From Lineus longissimus (lineage: Eukaryota; Nemertea; Pilidiophora; Heteronemertea; Lineidae), in the NCBI RefSeq assembly GCF_910592395.1, contig NC_088315.1:19636219-19696218 (forward strand): a stretch of 60,000 nt of DNA. The letters are read 5' to 3'. This document shows, piece after piece, positions 1-14,149 of the stretch; the stretch's first letter is position 1; each line of letters begins with the position of its first letter. A program made the translations under genes and the position numbers. The notes under the pieces were generated by a model, which saw only the letters and a list, made by a program, of their open reading frames with translations, was not told the DNA's origin and did no database searches.

Positions 1-1734
1 ATAAACCGTCAACACACAGGTACTCCAGAGTGAAACATTCTAACTCAAGGTAATCACACTATTATGTGGGGCATTCTTGAGTTATAACAAAATCAGGTTC
101 TGAAAACATAAAAACATAAAAATGGAGTGTTGATCCTCATCCGTCAGACCGAAATAACTTTGATGGATGAAATATAACATTCACTACCATCGTTGTTGCC
201 TTGAGTGTACCAGAGAATTAAGTTCTGGTTTCTAATGACTGGTGACTTCTAGACTCCTCTCCACTTGCGACCCAGTGGTCGATTTTGAGTTTTCTATGCA
301 GTTACCAGAAGGGCAAGTGTTCTTAGATTTAAAAGTTGTCAGTAGAACGACAGAATTGCCCTGAAATAAGTTTTATATCAAAATGTCTCTCTCTCTGAAG
401 GAGTGCTCTTGGTCCATCCTTGTGTCCTTAACTGACTTTCTCCTCTAAACCTCTCAATCGACCAAGTTTGTGCTTCAGTCCTGGTCTTGACCTGACAGTT
501 CTTTGCGATGGTGTTCAGTTCAAAACTTCTACTTCACTGCCATTGACACTTTACGTTCTAAAATGTAGCTTGTTTTTATTGGATAGTAAGTGACCTAATC
601 TCCAAGTTGATCAGCCACTAAGCGTCCCATTTTTTGTGGCGGCAATATATTCCGGTGGTGATATCTTAAGTGGAATGTCTGATTGATATTTATACATGTA
701 GCAAAGGTCACGATATTTTATCAGGGTAGTTAATCATTCGGAAAAAAACTTGATTTATGGCGGTTGTCTTCGCGAAGAATTTTCATATATTACCGTATCC
801 TTAGCTTCCTGTTTCTCCAGGGAGAAAAGTTCAGGTCAGGTGGAAGCTTATTTCATCCATACCTGCGCGGTCCACATCGATCAGGCGAATCTTGAGCATG
901 TTCAAAGAGATGCATCATCGGTGTACAGATGGGGGCGGGTGGTGTACCTGCATCTTTTATTATAGACAGGTTCGGAGGCAAGGATTTTATACTTTGGCAA
1001 ACATGAGTGCCAAGAATGTTAGCCAGTATGCTACACACACTTGAATGTTCATCTGTTTACTTTATCAACATGTTGAAGCGTAAGCAGAAAACTACTTTTA
1101 ATAGGCCTAGGCGTAGCCAGGATTTCGAGAGCAGGCACAGATCCAAGGGGGATGGCACACAAGACACACGCCCCCCCTAATTCCTGAAAACTCTTTGAAA
1201 TTGACCATGATATTTTGGAACACATCAGGAATTTGGATGAAAAATGCACTGCACGCCTCTCTTTTTCCGACTCCTAGTGGATCCGCCCTGTAGAGGGGAG
1301 GCTGTTATATGCGCAGCCTGGAGGGGCAAACTTCTTGCTTCAGAACGAGCACACGGAGCCGGATCTGCAGAATGCTTTCTTGGAGCCAACACTTAGAATA
1401 GTTTCAGACGAATCTATAGCTTGTAAAAATAAGATCCGTCGGTCTGTTTTTCTTCTCAGCGGCTTTCAATACAGGTTCAGGGAAGATACCGCCATCATGA
1501 GGAGGAGATGAGGAGGCTGGCAGCCTCTAGCACGCTGGGTTTTGAATGCGTTCTGAAGCACGTTGTATTTTGGTTTACCTGTGTATAACTGAGACGCGGA
1601 GGATGTAGGATATGTTCCATGATGAATACTTGAGTTCCTGTTTCATGTATATGCCCACCTGTTTCTGTTGGGGTGAAATATTTCTTCCACAATTGCTTGT
1701 CTAAAGAGCTGTGGAGATGGACAATTGTTATTGC

Positions 1735-1955
1735 AACAAACTGCAATAATCATCGCTGCAATAAGCAATAAAAGATTGCTTGTCTGCAGGTTCAGAGAGT
1801 GTCTCTGAGTTAAAAATATTTGTCACAGGTCACAGCTGATACCGATTATTGTCGCATGCACCTGTGATAAACGTCGCCTCTGCGACTATGCACAGTATTT
1901 TCATCCCGTGCGATAAATATTGGACACCACTGTGATAAAAATCACTTGTCTGTGG
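1735..1955. repeat. CGATTATTGC dispersed repeat, copy
   Basis: A run of short, partly palindromic motifs: GCAATAAGCAATAAAAGATTG, CTTGTCTGCAGG, TCGCATGCACCTGTGATAAA and GTGATAAAAATCACTTGTCT. Related runs occur at about 3849-3930, 4980-5190, 7795-7855, 12985-13050, 16510-16570, 21060-21270, 42010-42055, 45385-45430 and 51090-51450. Confidence 0.55.
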
Positions 1956-3848
1956 TGTGCTTTGGAGCACTGTTTCCTGTTTTCTGTCCAGGTGAGGGGA
2001 TGGGTGGAGCCAGGGTTGTAGGTAGGGGGGTAGGTGAGGCTATTGGATGGGGGGGGGGGGGCGAGGCCGGCGGTTTCATGGTGGCTTTGCACTGCTGAAA
2101 TGAACAAAGCCTCTATTTGATAATGCGTGTCTGGGTCAGGAAAGCTATCAGCATGATGAATGGGAGGAAGTCATGAGAAAATGCAGCTTTCTTTGACAAG
2201 TCTTTGGCACTTGGCCATTATACATGTACGAGTAGGCTAACCAGATATGTCTACTTCATGAACACTCAACAAGAAAGAGAACGGAATCATTGGAAGAGGA
2301 TCCACCAATGTTCTCATTTTGCTCAATGATTTGGGGGGGGGGGGGGGTTCAACTAATTTTTTAGCAAGGAGAAAAAACCTTGCTGCATTTTCTTAGTTTC
2401 TTTCTTCCATGTTCGACCAGTTGAGGATAAAGGGGGACAGTTTAAGGTGCCACTATCACAGTCTAATGAAAATGTCTGGGTCTCATTGCATCTTCCATTA
2501 GCATGTGGGGGGAGGGGAGGGGCAGGATAAGTGACTTGCTTGGGTGTTATATAACTTCAAGAACACTCAAAATCTTAAATTGACATTGAATTCAGATCAT
2601 GGAAAAAATGCCTCTCATTGCAATCAACACCATCAGTCTCCATGCAGCATGAGATAAATGTTTCTGGCTTGTCAAAACAACTCCCGTCATCATGAACCAA
2701 TTCCATCAGGTGAAATTAACAGATATTTAAAAATCTATTGCGATTGCAATTGACATATTCTGAGACAAGGTTAATGATCATTTCAATCTGTGTCAATGAG
2801 ATTTACAGCCGTTTCTGATTGAGTCGGGAGTTTTAGAACAGTGTTTCAAACCTTGATCTTTATGATCAGATCATAAAAGTACATTATTATGGAGATACAG
2901 GTTTTCAAATTCATTCTTGATTATTGTCCACTTACCAAGTTTAAAATGCAAGTTTGAATAAGTTGTCTTTGAGAAAATTCAGTATTCCTCTGGCACCTTC
3001 CTGAGACCGAGTCATTTTCACGAATCTGGCCCTCCCTCATGAAAGAAGGTAGATTCACGAGTGAGTCTTCTTAGCTTTACTCTTATTGCTATTTACAGAA
3101 CTTGGTCTACGTCTCTAATAAACCTGGCTGTCATCTCTTGTTCCTCCATGGATCCCCAGAGATTTGTCTCCACTGAAACACTGGCCAGTCTTAGGTGTCC
3201 CCACTTGCGGTGTCTGATCAGGTGTGTTACACTGGCACCTTCCGGACACCGCCATGTTCACCATCTTGCCTGAGGTGGGCTTAACATCCGAAAAGTGTCG
3301 AGACACTGATTTGCTTTGTAAAAAACTAATTCGTACCAAAAAACATGCTGTCGCATAAGTAACACTAATCAGCCTAGACAATGTCAACACCACAGGCACT
3401 AAACCCTGAGATATGCTTCTCACACCAAACTGCAACCCAATTATCAAATCAGTCAGGAAATTCTAATCCCAAATTCATGCCAATTTTCACTTTGATGTAT
3501 TCGGTTCGCCAACAAAGTCCTAATTTCTAAGGTAGTTCATATTTAGCTGTCAAATATCTCCAGTATGCCATGAAAGTAAAACAAATTTACTGAGTCTTTG
3601 ACCTAAGCATTTGATAGACTTGGGGTCTAGGCTTTATTTGTTTTACAAATCTTAAACCATTAAAGACATGAGTATTGTAGGCTACTATAAAGTCAACACT
3701 TGGCTTTATTTTCGATTGAGTGAGGTCTATTTTTGCTAAGGATAAGTCGTGTTATCAGAGGAGAGGGTCGGTATTTAGAACACTCATGTTCATGATTTTC
3801 TGACCTGCAATCAGCATCAAATCCAGCGACTACTATAGTTTTAGTTTT

Positions 3849-3930
3849 ACCTGCAGACAAGCGATATTCTATTGCTTATCACAGTAAGAATTGTAGCAGG
3901 TTGCAGCAATAATAATTGCTGGTCTGCAGG
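3849..3930. repeat. CGATTATTGC dispersed repeat, best-bounded copy
   Basis: Bounded by inverted ends, CCTGCAGACAAGCGAT on the left and AATTGCTGGTCTGCAGG on the right, with TTGCAGCAATAATAATTGC inside. This looks like a small MITE with about 12-bp terminal inverted repeats. Confidence 0.6.
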
Positions 3931-6437
3931 GCACTTTGAAAGCTAAACTTTCCTGTCTTCGGTTTGATTTGTAACTTCGGAGGAGAATGTTTTGGCACTT
4001 GCATGGTGGTTTCTGAATGCAAGCAAACTTGCCGAATCCCTGGATGATTGTGTATTGTTGGCTGTGGGCCTACGAATGCAAGACCCAAGGCCAGCATGCC
4101 CAATAGCCTTACACAAGGACAGATCACCTCTCCTCACCTTACAATTCGAATTAAGTTATTTTCCTACTTCCAGTAGCCTGTATTTTCAGCATGAAGAGGT
4201 TTCCCTGTTGAGTTTGGACAATACGCCCCATTGACCTGAAAATGACATTAAGTGGTGGTTTTGTCCCTGTATGGTTTATTAACCATTCAGGACAATTTCG
4301 AGTGTGGTGATTACTGGTTGTTGATTGGTGGTCCTGAATGGGCCTCTGAGATGCACGGTGGGGGACCATGTTTGGCGCTTCCAGCCAAGTAGCGTTGCCA
4401 GAAATTACCTAGAATTCTCATAATGGCGGGACTGTGGGGCGAAATGAGATCTATTTGTATATGTCTTGTTACTGCCGTTTTTTTGTCGGAGTTTTTACAT
4501 ATCAACTGAATTATACGGTATAGTTCTGCTCCAGTGATTGGCATTCTTGTTGGGTGACATAGTCCTGGAGATTAAAGATCATCGCATTGAAGAATATGTT
4601 CGACACCATCATGCCTTAGAGTTGAATTTTTATTGCGGCAATAAAAAATCTCTCAATCTGATACCACCTCTCGTGACATTCTTTTCATCAAACACTCGAG
4701 TATGAATGATGTCCTCGGGTGATTGAATGCGTCGTTACTGGTATAATTACGGAGAAGACGCCAACCTGATTAACAATTCACGATTGGAAAAAAGGTGGCG
4801 TACATCATGTTGTGCTTATGAAGAAACATCTTAAGATACTTTAGGAGGCGGATGTGGGCTTTTATGCCGATTTATTTTACTGTTGTCCTGAATATGAGAC
4901 ATTATCCAAAGGTGTTAGACCCAGCATGTGCATCTGTCGTCCTAAATAGTCCTACAAACTGGCGATTTAAATCACATCGACCTGCGATCTTGATCATATG
5001 CAACAAAAATTGCCTGTTCGTGGTGGTCATTGCAGGTGCTAGTGACGATTGGTGATTGCAGTGACTTGCAATCAGTATCAAGTTCAGTGATAACAAGTTT
5101 TACCCGCAGATGAGAGATATTTTTGTTGCACAAAGCAGCGATTATTATCACTGGTCATAGCGATTGAAGTTGTTGGTTTGCGGGGGATGTATGACTGGAA
5201 TGTTGGCCAAACCCCATGGCTTGAGGCGATGACGTCTAATAGCCTGGAGTGGGGAAGCCTTCTGTGGGATATAACAATGTGATGGGAGACCCCCAATGAA
5301 GCTGATAAACACCGTTTGTCGTCATATCATTTGAATTGCAGATTCTTGTTAAACTGAGGATAAAACTGTATCAATTAACTGTTTCAGATGTAACTGTGGA
5401 CAGTTTTTGTGTTCCATTTCCCCTGCACTGCAACTCCCTTGAAGACATTTTGCACAATTACATGCCAGTATGACAAGGGAGCACCTTTAAAAGATCCTCT
5501 AAGATAACTACATGCGGCATTTGTGATGGCTCACCTGGTCTTGAAGTGCGATGATTGCAGTCATAAGAGCCGATACAAATTTCATGCTTTGAAAAAATAT
5601 CGGAAGTTTTACACTCTCACGTATTGTGAATAGGAATTGGTTTCTTGGAAAAAAGGGAGGTTTTACAAATTTTACGTTTTGCAAATTAGTTTCTTTGCTC
5701 ATCAACATCTGTTACTCTGAGAAGGGCTTGGAAAAGTTCTTTTGCCAAAGTTCTTTTGCCAATTCACACCTCAAAACTTTCTTATAACCACAAATTTTGA
5801 ATTTCTTTGGTGGCCAACTAGACACGTTTACCCGGTAGTTGTTCAGTGAAAGTTCACAATTCGTCGTTTGTTTTTGCAAGGTTTGTGAAAGCTAACTTAT
5901 GATGACTACCACAGACCTTTTACAGGGTTGTCGAAGTTCTGATTTTAGGCAAATTTTAGACTATCTTCTTCTCACTGAATTCTGGATTTAATAGCTGGGA
6001 TGGAGAGATCTCTGTCCCAGCTCTCTGTGGATCTTTGAATTTTCAAAATTGGATGAAAAATAAGCATTTGAGATGCGTTTTTGTGCGAGTGAGTGCTGAT
6101 CATGGGACAAGATTTTTTCAGGAAAAAAATGTCAGACTTTTTGCCTTGGCATCCCTGCTTTTGTATCCTGTGTCCCAACACAAATATATGTGTGTAGGCA
6201 TCTCAATACCATATCATTTACTGAGATTTTCTAATGATTTCTGCATCTTCAAAGACCTTTGCTGTGTTGGGTGTGGTCCCTTGGAGTTCTGCCCATGTTT
6301 TTTAATCATCAAAAGGGCAGTTGTTTATCCGTAAGGCGTTTTTTCTCATGGACACTAGGAAATCGATGGAAGTCGTAAGATAATTGACCATGTGAATAAT
6401 AAGGGCTTCAAGTGACAAGGGTCATATCAGTTTAATT

Positions 6438-6655
6438 TACAGTGGAGCCTCCTTTAGTGGACACCTCTCTATTCAGGACAACCTCTCTATCAAGGACACC
6501 CTCTCTATTCAGGACACCCTCTCTGTTCAGGACACTTGTTTAAGTCGCTATTTGGCTGTCTCCATTCATTTTGACCTCTCTAATCAAGACACCTCTCCAT
6601 TTAGAACAGCATTTGTCAGTCACGAGGGTGTCCTTAATAGAGAGGTTCTGCATTT
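6438..6655 (+). mobile_element. TACAGT-type MITE, copy 1
   Basis: Begins TACAGTGGAGCCTCC and ends with the inverted form of the same family (AGAGAGGTTCTGC). The interior contains short direct repeats built on CTCTCTATTxAGGACA. More diverged than the other copies. Confidence 0.7.
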
Positions 6656-6983
6656 ATACATAGGGCACATCAATGTAAAGTAAAAGACACGATCTTCACA
6701 ATCTCGAAAAACACTCATCTGAGGTATGGCCAGAACCACATGCAGTGATTTAGGGCGGTTGTGCTCGTTGAATGGCAAATCGGGTGGCAAAGAGTTAAAT
6801 TAAACTATCAGTACTCTTACCGACATATCCGTTTGCAGCCAGAGCCGGATGCTGCATTAAAAAGCCGATGCCATTAAAAATTAATGGACTTTTATGCGAT
6901 ACAGAATGGCGTTCACGAATGTCAACAAACTGTTTTTGTTGTGCAACGTAACCTCTGTGTTAGGGACGCCCTTTTCAAACATG

Positions 6984-7164
6984 TACAATAGAACCTCTCT
7001 ATTAAGGACACCCTTGGGATTGACAAGTTCTATCCTTAATAGAGAGGTGTCCTGATTAGAGGGGTCAAGTTGAATGGAAACAACCAATTTAGGACCAAAA
7101 CTAGTGTCATGAATACAGAGGTTGACACTTTAGAGAGGTGTCCGCTAAGGGAGGTTCCACTGTA
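6984..7164 (-). mobile_element. TACAGT-type MITE, copy 2
   Basis: Begins TACAATAGAACCTCTC and ends GGAGGTTCCACTGTA, the inverted termini of the family, in opposite orientation to copy 1, which lies 330 bp away. The two copies together form a large inverted pair. Confidence 0.8.
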
Positions 7165-10100
7165 TTCTGTGTGGGTAATAAGGTAGAATCATTCTTTAGG
7201 TTGGAAATTCAGTGTTCCCCGTGAGGAGAAATTTGCATCCATCCAAAAAATGTGATGAAACTCAGGAAGGGCCGACGTGCTCAAATCAAAAGCAAGGATC
7301 GCCAATACTTGAACACATTCTTCGCTACAAAAAATTACCCAAAGTTATTTCTCTCTCTTTTAAACCCCTTATGATTCTAACAACTATTTATCCTATAAAA
7401 ATATTTCCCCTCATGCTTATTATTGGTTAAATTGATCTGAATTGACACATTTTCGTCTCGATGAGCATAAGTTAAAGACCTGTTTCACAGAGTTCAGCAG
7501 CCATCATAATCCATACTTTGTCGTCAAAAATATTGACCAGAAAAAAATTGTTCTCTGTTCTGCGGTTAAACACCCTCGGGTGCTGTATTGTGCCTCATTT
7601 TACGATTGTTTGCGAGGTCACCTGGTGGTCAAGAGTGATATTATTTACTCGTAAAAGCCTATTACGTCTTTAGGGGTATTAACCTGAGGCCTAATCGACC
7701 AACACTTATTCACAAACAGGTGAAATGTTGGTTTTGTGTAATGTGATCAAATGGTATGCTTGGTGAATCCTTGCGGTATTTCAAGCCTGCAGTGCCTGCA
7801 AACAAGTGATTTATATTGCAGCGACGTGTGATCATTATAGCTGTTATATGCGACAGAAGGATCAACTTAAGTCACCGACTGTGGCTGATATTATAAAGAG
7901 CTCGACCAAATGTACTTTTGGCAAATTTCATGACAAATCGCAGATACTAAAAAAATCTTTGAACTTTGAGCAGCGCATCCAAGATTTGATTAATCTTCGC
8001 ACAAATTGGTGCGGTTAGCTTGATGTCGACTCTCGAGACTCTAAATTACCGGTCACTGCTACTCGAGAGATCCAATACATGATACTGTCATAATAATAGG
8101 GTCCTCCGACACTCGCATGGCAGTATTCATTATTTATAGGGGTTTTTATGCCGGGATAATGTCATAGGATTTATTCATTGGAGTGGTGGGCTGGGAGATC
8201 TTCTTTTGGCTGATCTATCACTTTATCAGGGCTACTTAACATTTTGTTCCTGGGGAAAGGGGGCAGTAGGCTCTCGGGGAGGGGAAGCTCACCTCTTGGT
8301 CTCAAAAGGGCCTGAATCTGCTTGAAGCACGCTGTTCGGTGAGGTCTGGGGTTGCTGACACGGGATATTAAAGAGAATGCGGTCTGGATTCTAGACGAGG
8401 TGGTAGTTGAATCTGCTGGTGTCCCGAAAAAGCTTGTAACAGCGACAGCTCTCTGTTCCGGGATCCTGCCTTATGTGTCAAGCAATGCTACTTGCAGATT
8501 TGAGGAATATTTAGTGAATATTTTTGTTCCAATGCTGTTGTAGTCCTTCACAATGCAGGAAATCTTGTATACCTGCGAAGTCACATTTGGATTCAAGTAC
8601 TTTTCTGTGACAATTTTGTTCATGAATGAAATATTTCATATTGTATGAGAGAGGCACTTGACTTCATGATTGTCCAGAACACACATTTCCAAGTGTTCCG
8701 TTAATAATACTGTTTTGTCCCAGAAACATGCCAATCAGTATGAATGACCATTTTAGGCATGAAATCCTGTACATTTTCGAAATTCACTTCATGAAATTCG
8801 CCCGAGTAGAGATTTGATGCAATCATGCCAGAATTGTGTTTCATATACGGTAAGCCACATTTCTCATGACTTAATTAAGTCATGAGCCCCATTTATGTAA
8901 CCACTCAGGCAATTCAAGGATCCCTAATTTGCAAGTTGTTGCCAAATCAGGCAACTTTCTCCTTTGCGCTCTTGTCAAAGTCATGTCCACCAGTATACTA
9001 GCAAAGTCAAATTTGCGGTTGACAACCTCATTTGGTGACAATTTGCAAATTGGAGATCCCTGCCCAACTGGTTCCTTTCAGTCAAACACAGCATTATTAG
9101 ACCCTAAGCAGACCCTTTTAGGGTACATATGAATTAATTTTGCATCCAGTTTTAAGACTAATTTGTTCTTTCACATTTCATCCCGAAGCAAAGATTATCT
9201 CACCAGTAAGTGATCTTAGAGTTGCCAAGACCTTTATCTCTCCGCTCGCAGGTTTCTCAAAAACAAAGAAAAGGCCCTCGGGTACTTTTTATTCTGATTA
9301 CTTTTTGATCCGAGTTTAGCGCAGTCGTGAAATTCCATTATCAACATCAATATGCTGTGTAAGAATTCGATTATAGGATTCGAGAATGTGTTTCCATCAG
9401 TTTTATTGGCTCTTACGTCGTTAGAAAGTGGTTCGCTTACCGTTGATTAAATTTGCCAGCGTCGATAAAAAACTGGGAAGAAGAGCGCCTGGGTCTTCGG
9501 ATTGGCGGTTGAATTTTGAATAAAATTCTGAATAAAATGGTGTAGCGTTTCAGTTTGGTTGAGAATCAGTAAGTTGATGGTTCAAGTTCCGTGTGAACGC
9601 AGAAACAGAAAGAGACACATAAACAAGTGGTAACATGAGCTCTTAATAAACCTGAGAGGAGCAAAACCATTTTCACGGTCATAAGTGATTAATTATAGTC
9701 ATTTGAAAATTGTTTGTGTGTTGGTCTGAAAATTTGGGTTCCATTTTCTTTGATACAAACCGCTGGCCCTGAAGCGTTAAAGTGATTGGAAGTAATTTGT
9801 CTGTTGAAGATTGCTATCTAACTTTAATTAAATCCCATTTGACTCAAATTGACCGAAAATACTCAAACATCACAAATGGTAAAAATCCACTTAGAAGGAT
9901 AAAAGGAATGGTCTGTTGAGTGTTTTGTAATATGAAACAATATTATGTTTTCAAATCCGATTTTGAGAGGTCATTGGTTAGGCCTGATACAAAGAGCTTA
10001 TGTGCTGGTTTAAAACCACTAATTTGAAAGGAGCTAGGAGCTAAGAGCCAGATTGTTGTAAGATAGCCTGATTCTTTCTTCAACCGTTCCTCAACCATAT

Positions 10101-10822
10101 TGATGTCGCACAAATTGCACATTTCGCATAAAGTGCATCGGAAATTCATTGGAAACCGAATGCAGCCAAACACTTACTGTTCAGCATGCAACTTTCAACG
10201 CTGCGAATTAGATCTGATAAATCTGCTTTTGTCTTTGTCTGCATACTGCACACGCTTGCTAGCAACACTTCCCATGAGCCTTTATTCATTTTGAACATGT
10301 TGTCAGAATTCTAGTAATAACGTGTCAGGTCCGACAATAGTCTCGTCAATGGTGGGTGCGTGTTAGTTCGATTCATTTCATTATTGTGATCCTTCAGCCT
10401 TTTGGTACGAACGTCTGCAGGCTATAGTGTGCAGGATACTGGATGCATCGTAATGGCCAACTGTTGGCTGGTGTGCGGGCTACTTGGTACATCAGTGTTG
10501 GTGACCACCGGTGGTACTGGGTCTTCTGTACATTGGTACGGCTAGCACAGAGTGACATCATCGCCTGCCATGCTGGTGGGACATACAAAAGAAAGCAAGC
10601 ACAAATGACCGTGACAGCATTTGATTCAGTAAAGTTATTCTTAACAAATCATTGTTCTACCTCCGACCAACACTGCTGACTGAAAACACACTCTAGTCTG
10701 GTTCAGGTACAGGATCACACAAGCGTATAATTGTGCCGTCAACAAAGGGTTAATCTCTTTATTTGGTGGAATCCTGGGCTTGGGTGAGGAAGATACAAAG
10801 AAGGAAGGTTTACTAAACCAAA

Positions 10823-11004
10823 TACAGTGGAACCTCCCTTAGCGGACACCTCTCTATAAGGGACAACCTCTCTATTAAGGACACTAGTTTTGGTCCCAAA
10901 TTGGTACATTCCATTCAATTTGACCTCTCTAATCAGGACACCTATCTATTAAGGACAGCATTTGTCAGTCCCGAGGGTGTCCTTAATAGAGAGGTTCTGC
11001 TATA
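10823..11004 (+). mobile_element. TACAGT-type MITE, copy 3
   Basis: Begins TACAGTGGAACCTCCCTTAG and ends GAGAGGTTCTGCTATA. It has the same internal order as the other copies, with CTCTAATCAGGACAC in the centre and CCCGAGGGTGTCC near the 3' end. Confidence 0.8.
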
Positions 11005-12289
11005 TTGAATAGATAAAATGTTCAAAGGAAATGTATTTGAACTGCATTGTATAAACATACCATGATTTTTAAGTAAATAAACGTTTCAATGTACACAATG
11101 TGTTTACTAGATACCACTACTTAATTCAACATTGAAACATCAGAATACAATTTAGCAAAACAATCACAAAATTGATCCCTGTTTTATTGAATTCAAGCGT
11201 TTTGTTCAAAAGAACAAAGTTGATTTATCGGGAAATTTTTCGGATTTCTGTAAATAGCGACTTCAAATTTTCAAATCGGAAAATAAACGGATGTTTCTGG
11301 GTAGTAACAGTATCCTAATGACTATATCATAACAATTCCATTTTTGAAATCAGTATATTATTCAGGCTCGAAGGGAAATGATGAAAGAGGTTGAAATGTT
11401 TGAAATTCCTTTGAACAACGACTTTTTGTTTTGTGATTTTTCATGTCAAAATAAATTTAAAGGGCTGCAGGGTTATAAGTTTAATTCACATTTTAGCAAT
11501 GTCGATTGATTTCAATATCGGAGTCAGATATGTGGATACAACCTTAGGTAAATAAAACAAGTCTGTTAAAGTGACAACACGGGTTAAAGTGACTCATACT
11601 GAACCCAAGGGTCAAACCTCAACTGAAACCTTCTCAATATGCTCGCAACATTGATTTTTTTGCTGCAATAAGAAGAGACACAGAAAGGTCTTCATATAAC
11701 CTGTGGCACGAAGGGATACCTGCGTGCGTGTGGTGACTCCCCGCATGACCACCGCTGTATTGCGCCATTAATGGGTATTTGCTCAAAGGCGCTACACGAT
11801 TTCCGCACGATTTCCTGATTTGTTGTCTGTTTGTGCAGCAGGTTGCCGTGACGACGACAGGTCCAGGGGCACTGCTAGGGATTCTGGGATGTGAAGGGAT
11901 TTGGTCGTTAATAAGATTTGTTCGACTAAATGGTTGATCAGTATTTTATTTGTCGCAGAATGTTGCTTCAGAACGCGTAATTCGATTCCACATCTCTGCC
12001 ATAATTTGTCACTTCCAAGACTCTCAATACTCATCATGAGCAAAAACATCTCCGTGTGTTAGTTGTTGCCATGGTAACCTAGCATGACTTGGCCCCCTAC
12101 ATCTGAAATCGTGCTCAACAATAAAATGTGAAGCGTCGCTGCAAATGAATTGTGCGTTAGTCGGTGGCTGAGGAATGGCCTCTTAAAACATAAGTATTGT
12201 TTAAAAAATCTGTACGTTTTTGCAGATTATGGTGTCAAAGAAATTGTGGTTAAAGATGAATAGAAACGAGCTGCATTAGTATGAAAAAC

Positions 12290-12396
12290 TACAGTGGAAC
12301 CTCGCTTAGCAGACACCTCTCTAATCAGGACTCCTCTCTATAAAGGACATTACTTGTCAGTCCCGAGGGTGTCCTTAATAGAGAGGTTCTACTGTA
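12290..12396 (+). mobile_element. TACAGT-type MITE, internally deleted copy 4
   Basis: Both termini are intact (TACAGTGGAACCTC and GAGGTTCTACTGTA), but the interior is shortened to about 107 bp. The TA at each outer end is compatible with TA target-site duplication, as in Tc1/mariner/pogo elements (inferred). Confidence 0.82.
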
Positions 12397-12640
12397 TTTG
12401 CAACCCCAATCGAGCGGTGATAAAAAGTATTCAATCCGCATAATCATATTATTGTCGATATGACTTTGATCTATACCACTCAAAGAAAGATGTAATGCAT
12501 ATCGCAGAAACGATTGTATCGCGATAGCGTTTCTGTACCAGTGAAGTTTTATTGATAGGTTTGTTTGATATCCAATCAGGATCAATTTGAGCAATCTAAT
12601 TCCCGATGATTAGATGCTTTAGAGGTATTGGTTTATCTTG

Positions 12641-12662
12641 CGGCCCACCAGGGGGCGCTGTG
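12641..12662 (+). promoter_or_regulatory. CTCF-like binding site
   Basis: GGCCCACCAGGGGGCGCTG matches the core bilaterian CTCF motif CCACCAGGGGGCGC at every position. It is a solitary site about 6 kb upstream of the first recognised LRP4 exon. Binding is inferred from the motif alone. Confidence 0.55.
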
Positions 12663-14149
12663 TGATATCTCTGATGAGAATGAGAGAATATTGGGCTAAT
12701 TCAGTGTTATAAGTAAAGATTATTAATTGAAGGTTTGGTAACGAGGGAGCATTCTCATTATTATAGACTGTAAAGCCAGGAAATGTTTCTGTTTGTCAAA
12801 AGTTGGTGAATTTTCTCAGTTGACTTTTATTTGGCTCCAGCCAAAAAGTTCTGTCTCATTTTCATGAAGGGCCAGTCCTGCAAATTATGCCCTGGCATTT
12901 GGCCACCAAGTCCAAATTCACAGGAAGCGGTTAGATGGGGCCTTGGTGGAGTCTGAATACCTGTACGTAGTCAATAAGTTGCAAGAGATTTTTGTCTGCT
13001 GCAGTTACTATCGCAGGTTGCTGCAACAATAAGCTCATCTGCGGGGCACTTAACGATACAGGTTACACCCCACTTCATTCAAACGAAAGTTCATCAGCCA
13101 GAATTGGGTGTTGAGGGGTCATAAGGGTACACCTCAATGGACGAAATGCTAATTTTAGTCATTGCAGTACGCAGTCAAAATTGTTGGAATTTGGGGTCTG
13201 ACGTTCGGACAAAAGTTTTGGGTGGCACTTGTTCCGATGTGTGAAGGAGTTCTCTGAGGCGCTGAGTAGCATATGGGCATCAGGTCCAAAATAACCCGAT
13301 ATTGAGGTAATTTGTCAAAAACGCTCCAGGGGTTGAAGAAGCGAAAATGGCTTATTATCGTGGCAACACCGAGGCATATTTTTTCACTCATCTTTGATCA
13401 GGATGCATGCAGAATTGTTGTTGCAAACAGGAAAGATCGGATTCTTGCCCGACTATTCTGTAGACACTGATGTCATCAGTGAACAAACGTTATCATCTTC
13501 GATCGTGTACCTTGTGAGTCATTGATAAGGGTCAGAAAAGGGGCGTCGGTATCATCCATGCAGCTCCATTTCGTTAATGGAGGTTACACATTGCCAGCTA
13601 TGATTTCATGGACAGAATGGTCCGTCGATTGCGGGGACGTTGCATGGTCACCAGTGATCAAGCACCTCCGTCGTGTACCTAGTTAGTCATCGATACGATA
13701 GGCGAGGGTCAGAAAGGGGACACGAATATCCCCAATGCGATTTCATTCTATTCCCAATGCCTTGGGGGCATGCATAGATCTGGGAATAAAATATCTCATT
13801 ATCGACAGATGACAGTTGATTATTGACATTCTAGTAGCTTAGGTATCTATTGTGATGACTGATAGAACATCATAATCTTCAGGGTTGGGCCTACGACTCT
13901 ACTGAGTGATTCCTTCGGAGAGAAATCAGACTGCTGTGGTTGATGGAGGCCAGAAGTGTCAACCATCTGTCCAGCGCTGACTCAGCATAATTGGTGGTCT
14001 CCATTATTCAGCTGCTGGACAATCCATTCCCTCTCGGCTATTTGCTGTCCACTAATGTTTCCAATTTATCATGTGTTTGTTTGCGGTCCGATCAAACGCG
14101 GGTGAATCCATAATTCATACGTTGTCTTTGTGGTCTTTAACTGAGTAAT

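Noticed and set aside
3115-3447. 110-codon minus-strand ORF upstream of LRP4
   Set aside because: No domain, no splice context and composition like the surrounding non-coding DNA; length is within chance for 60 kb.
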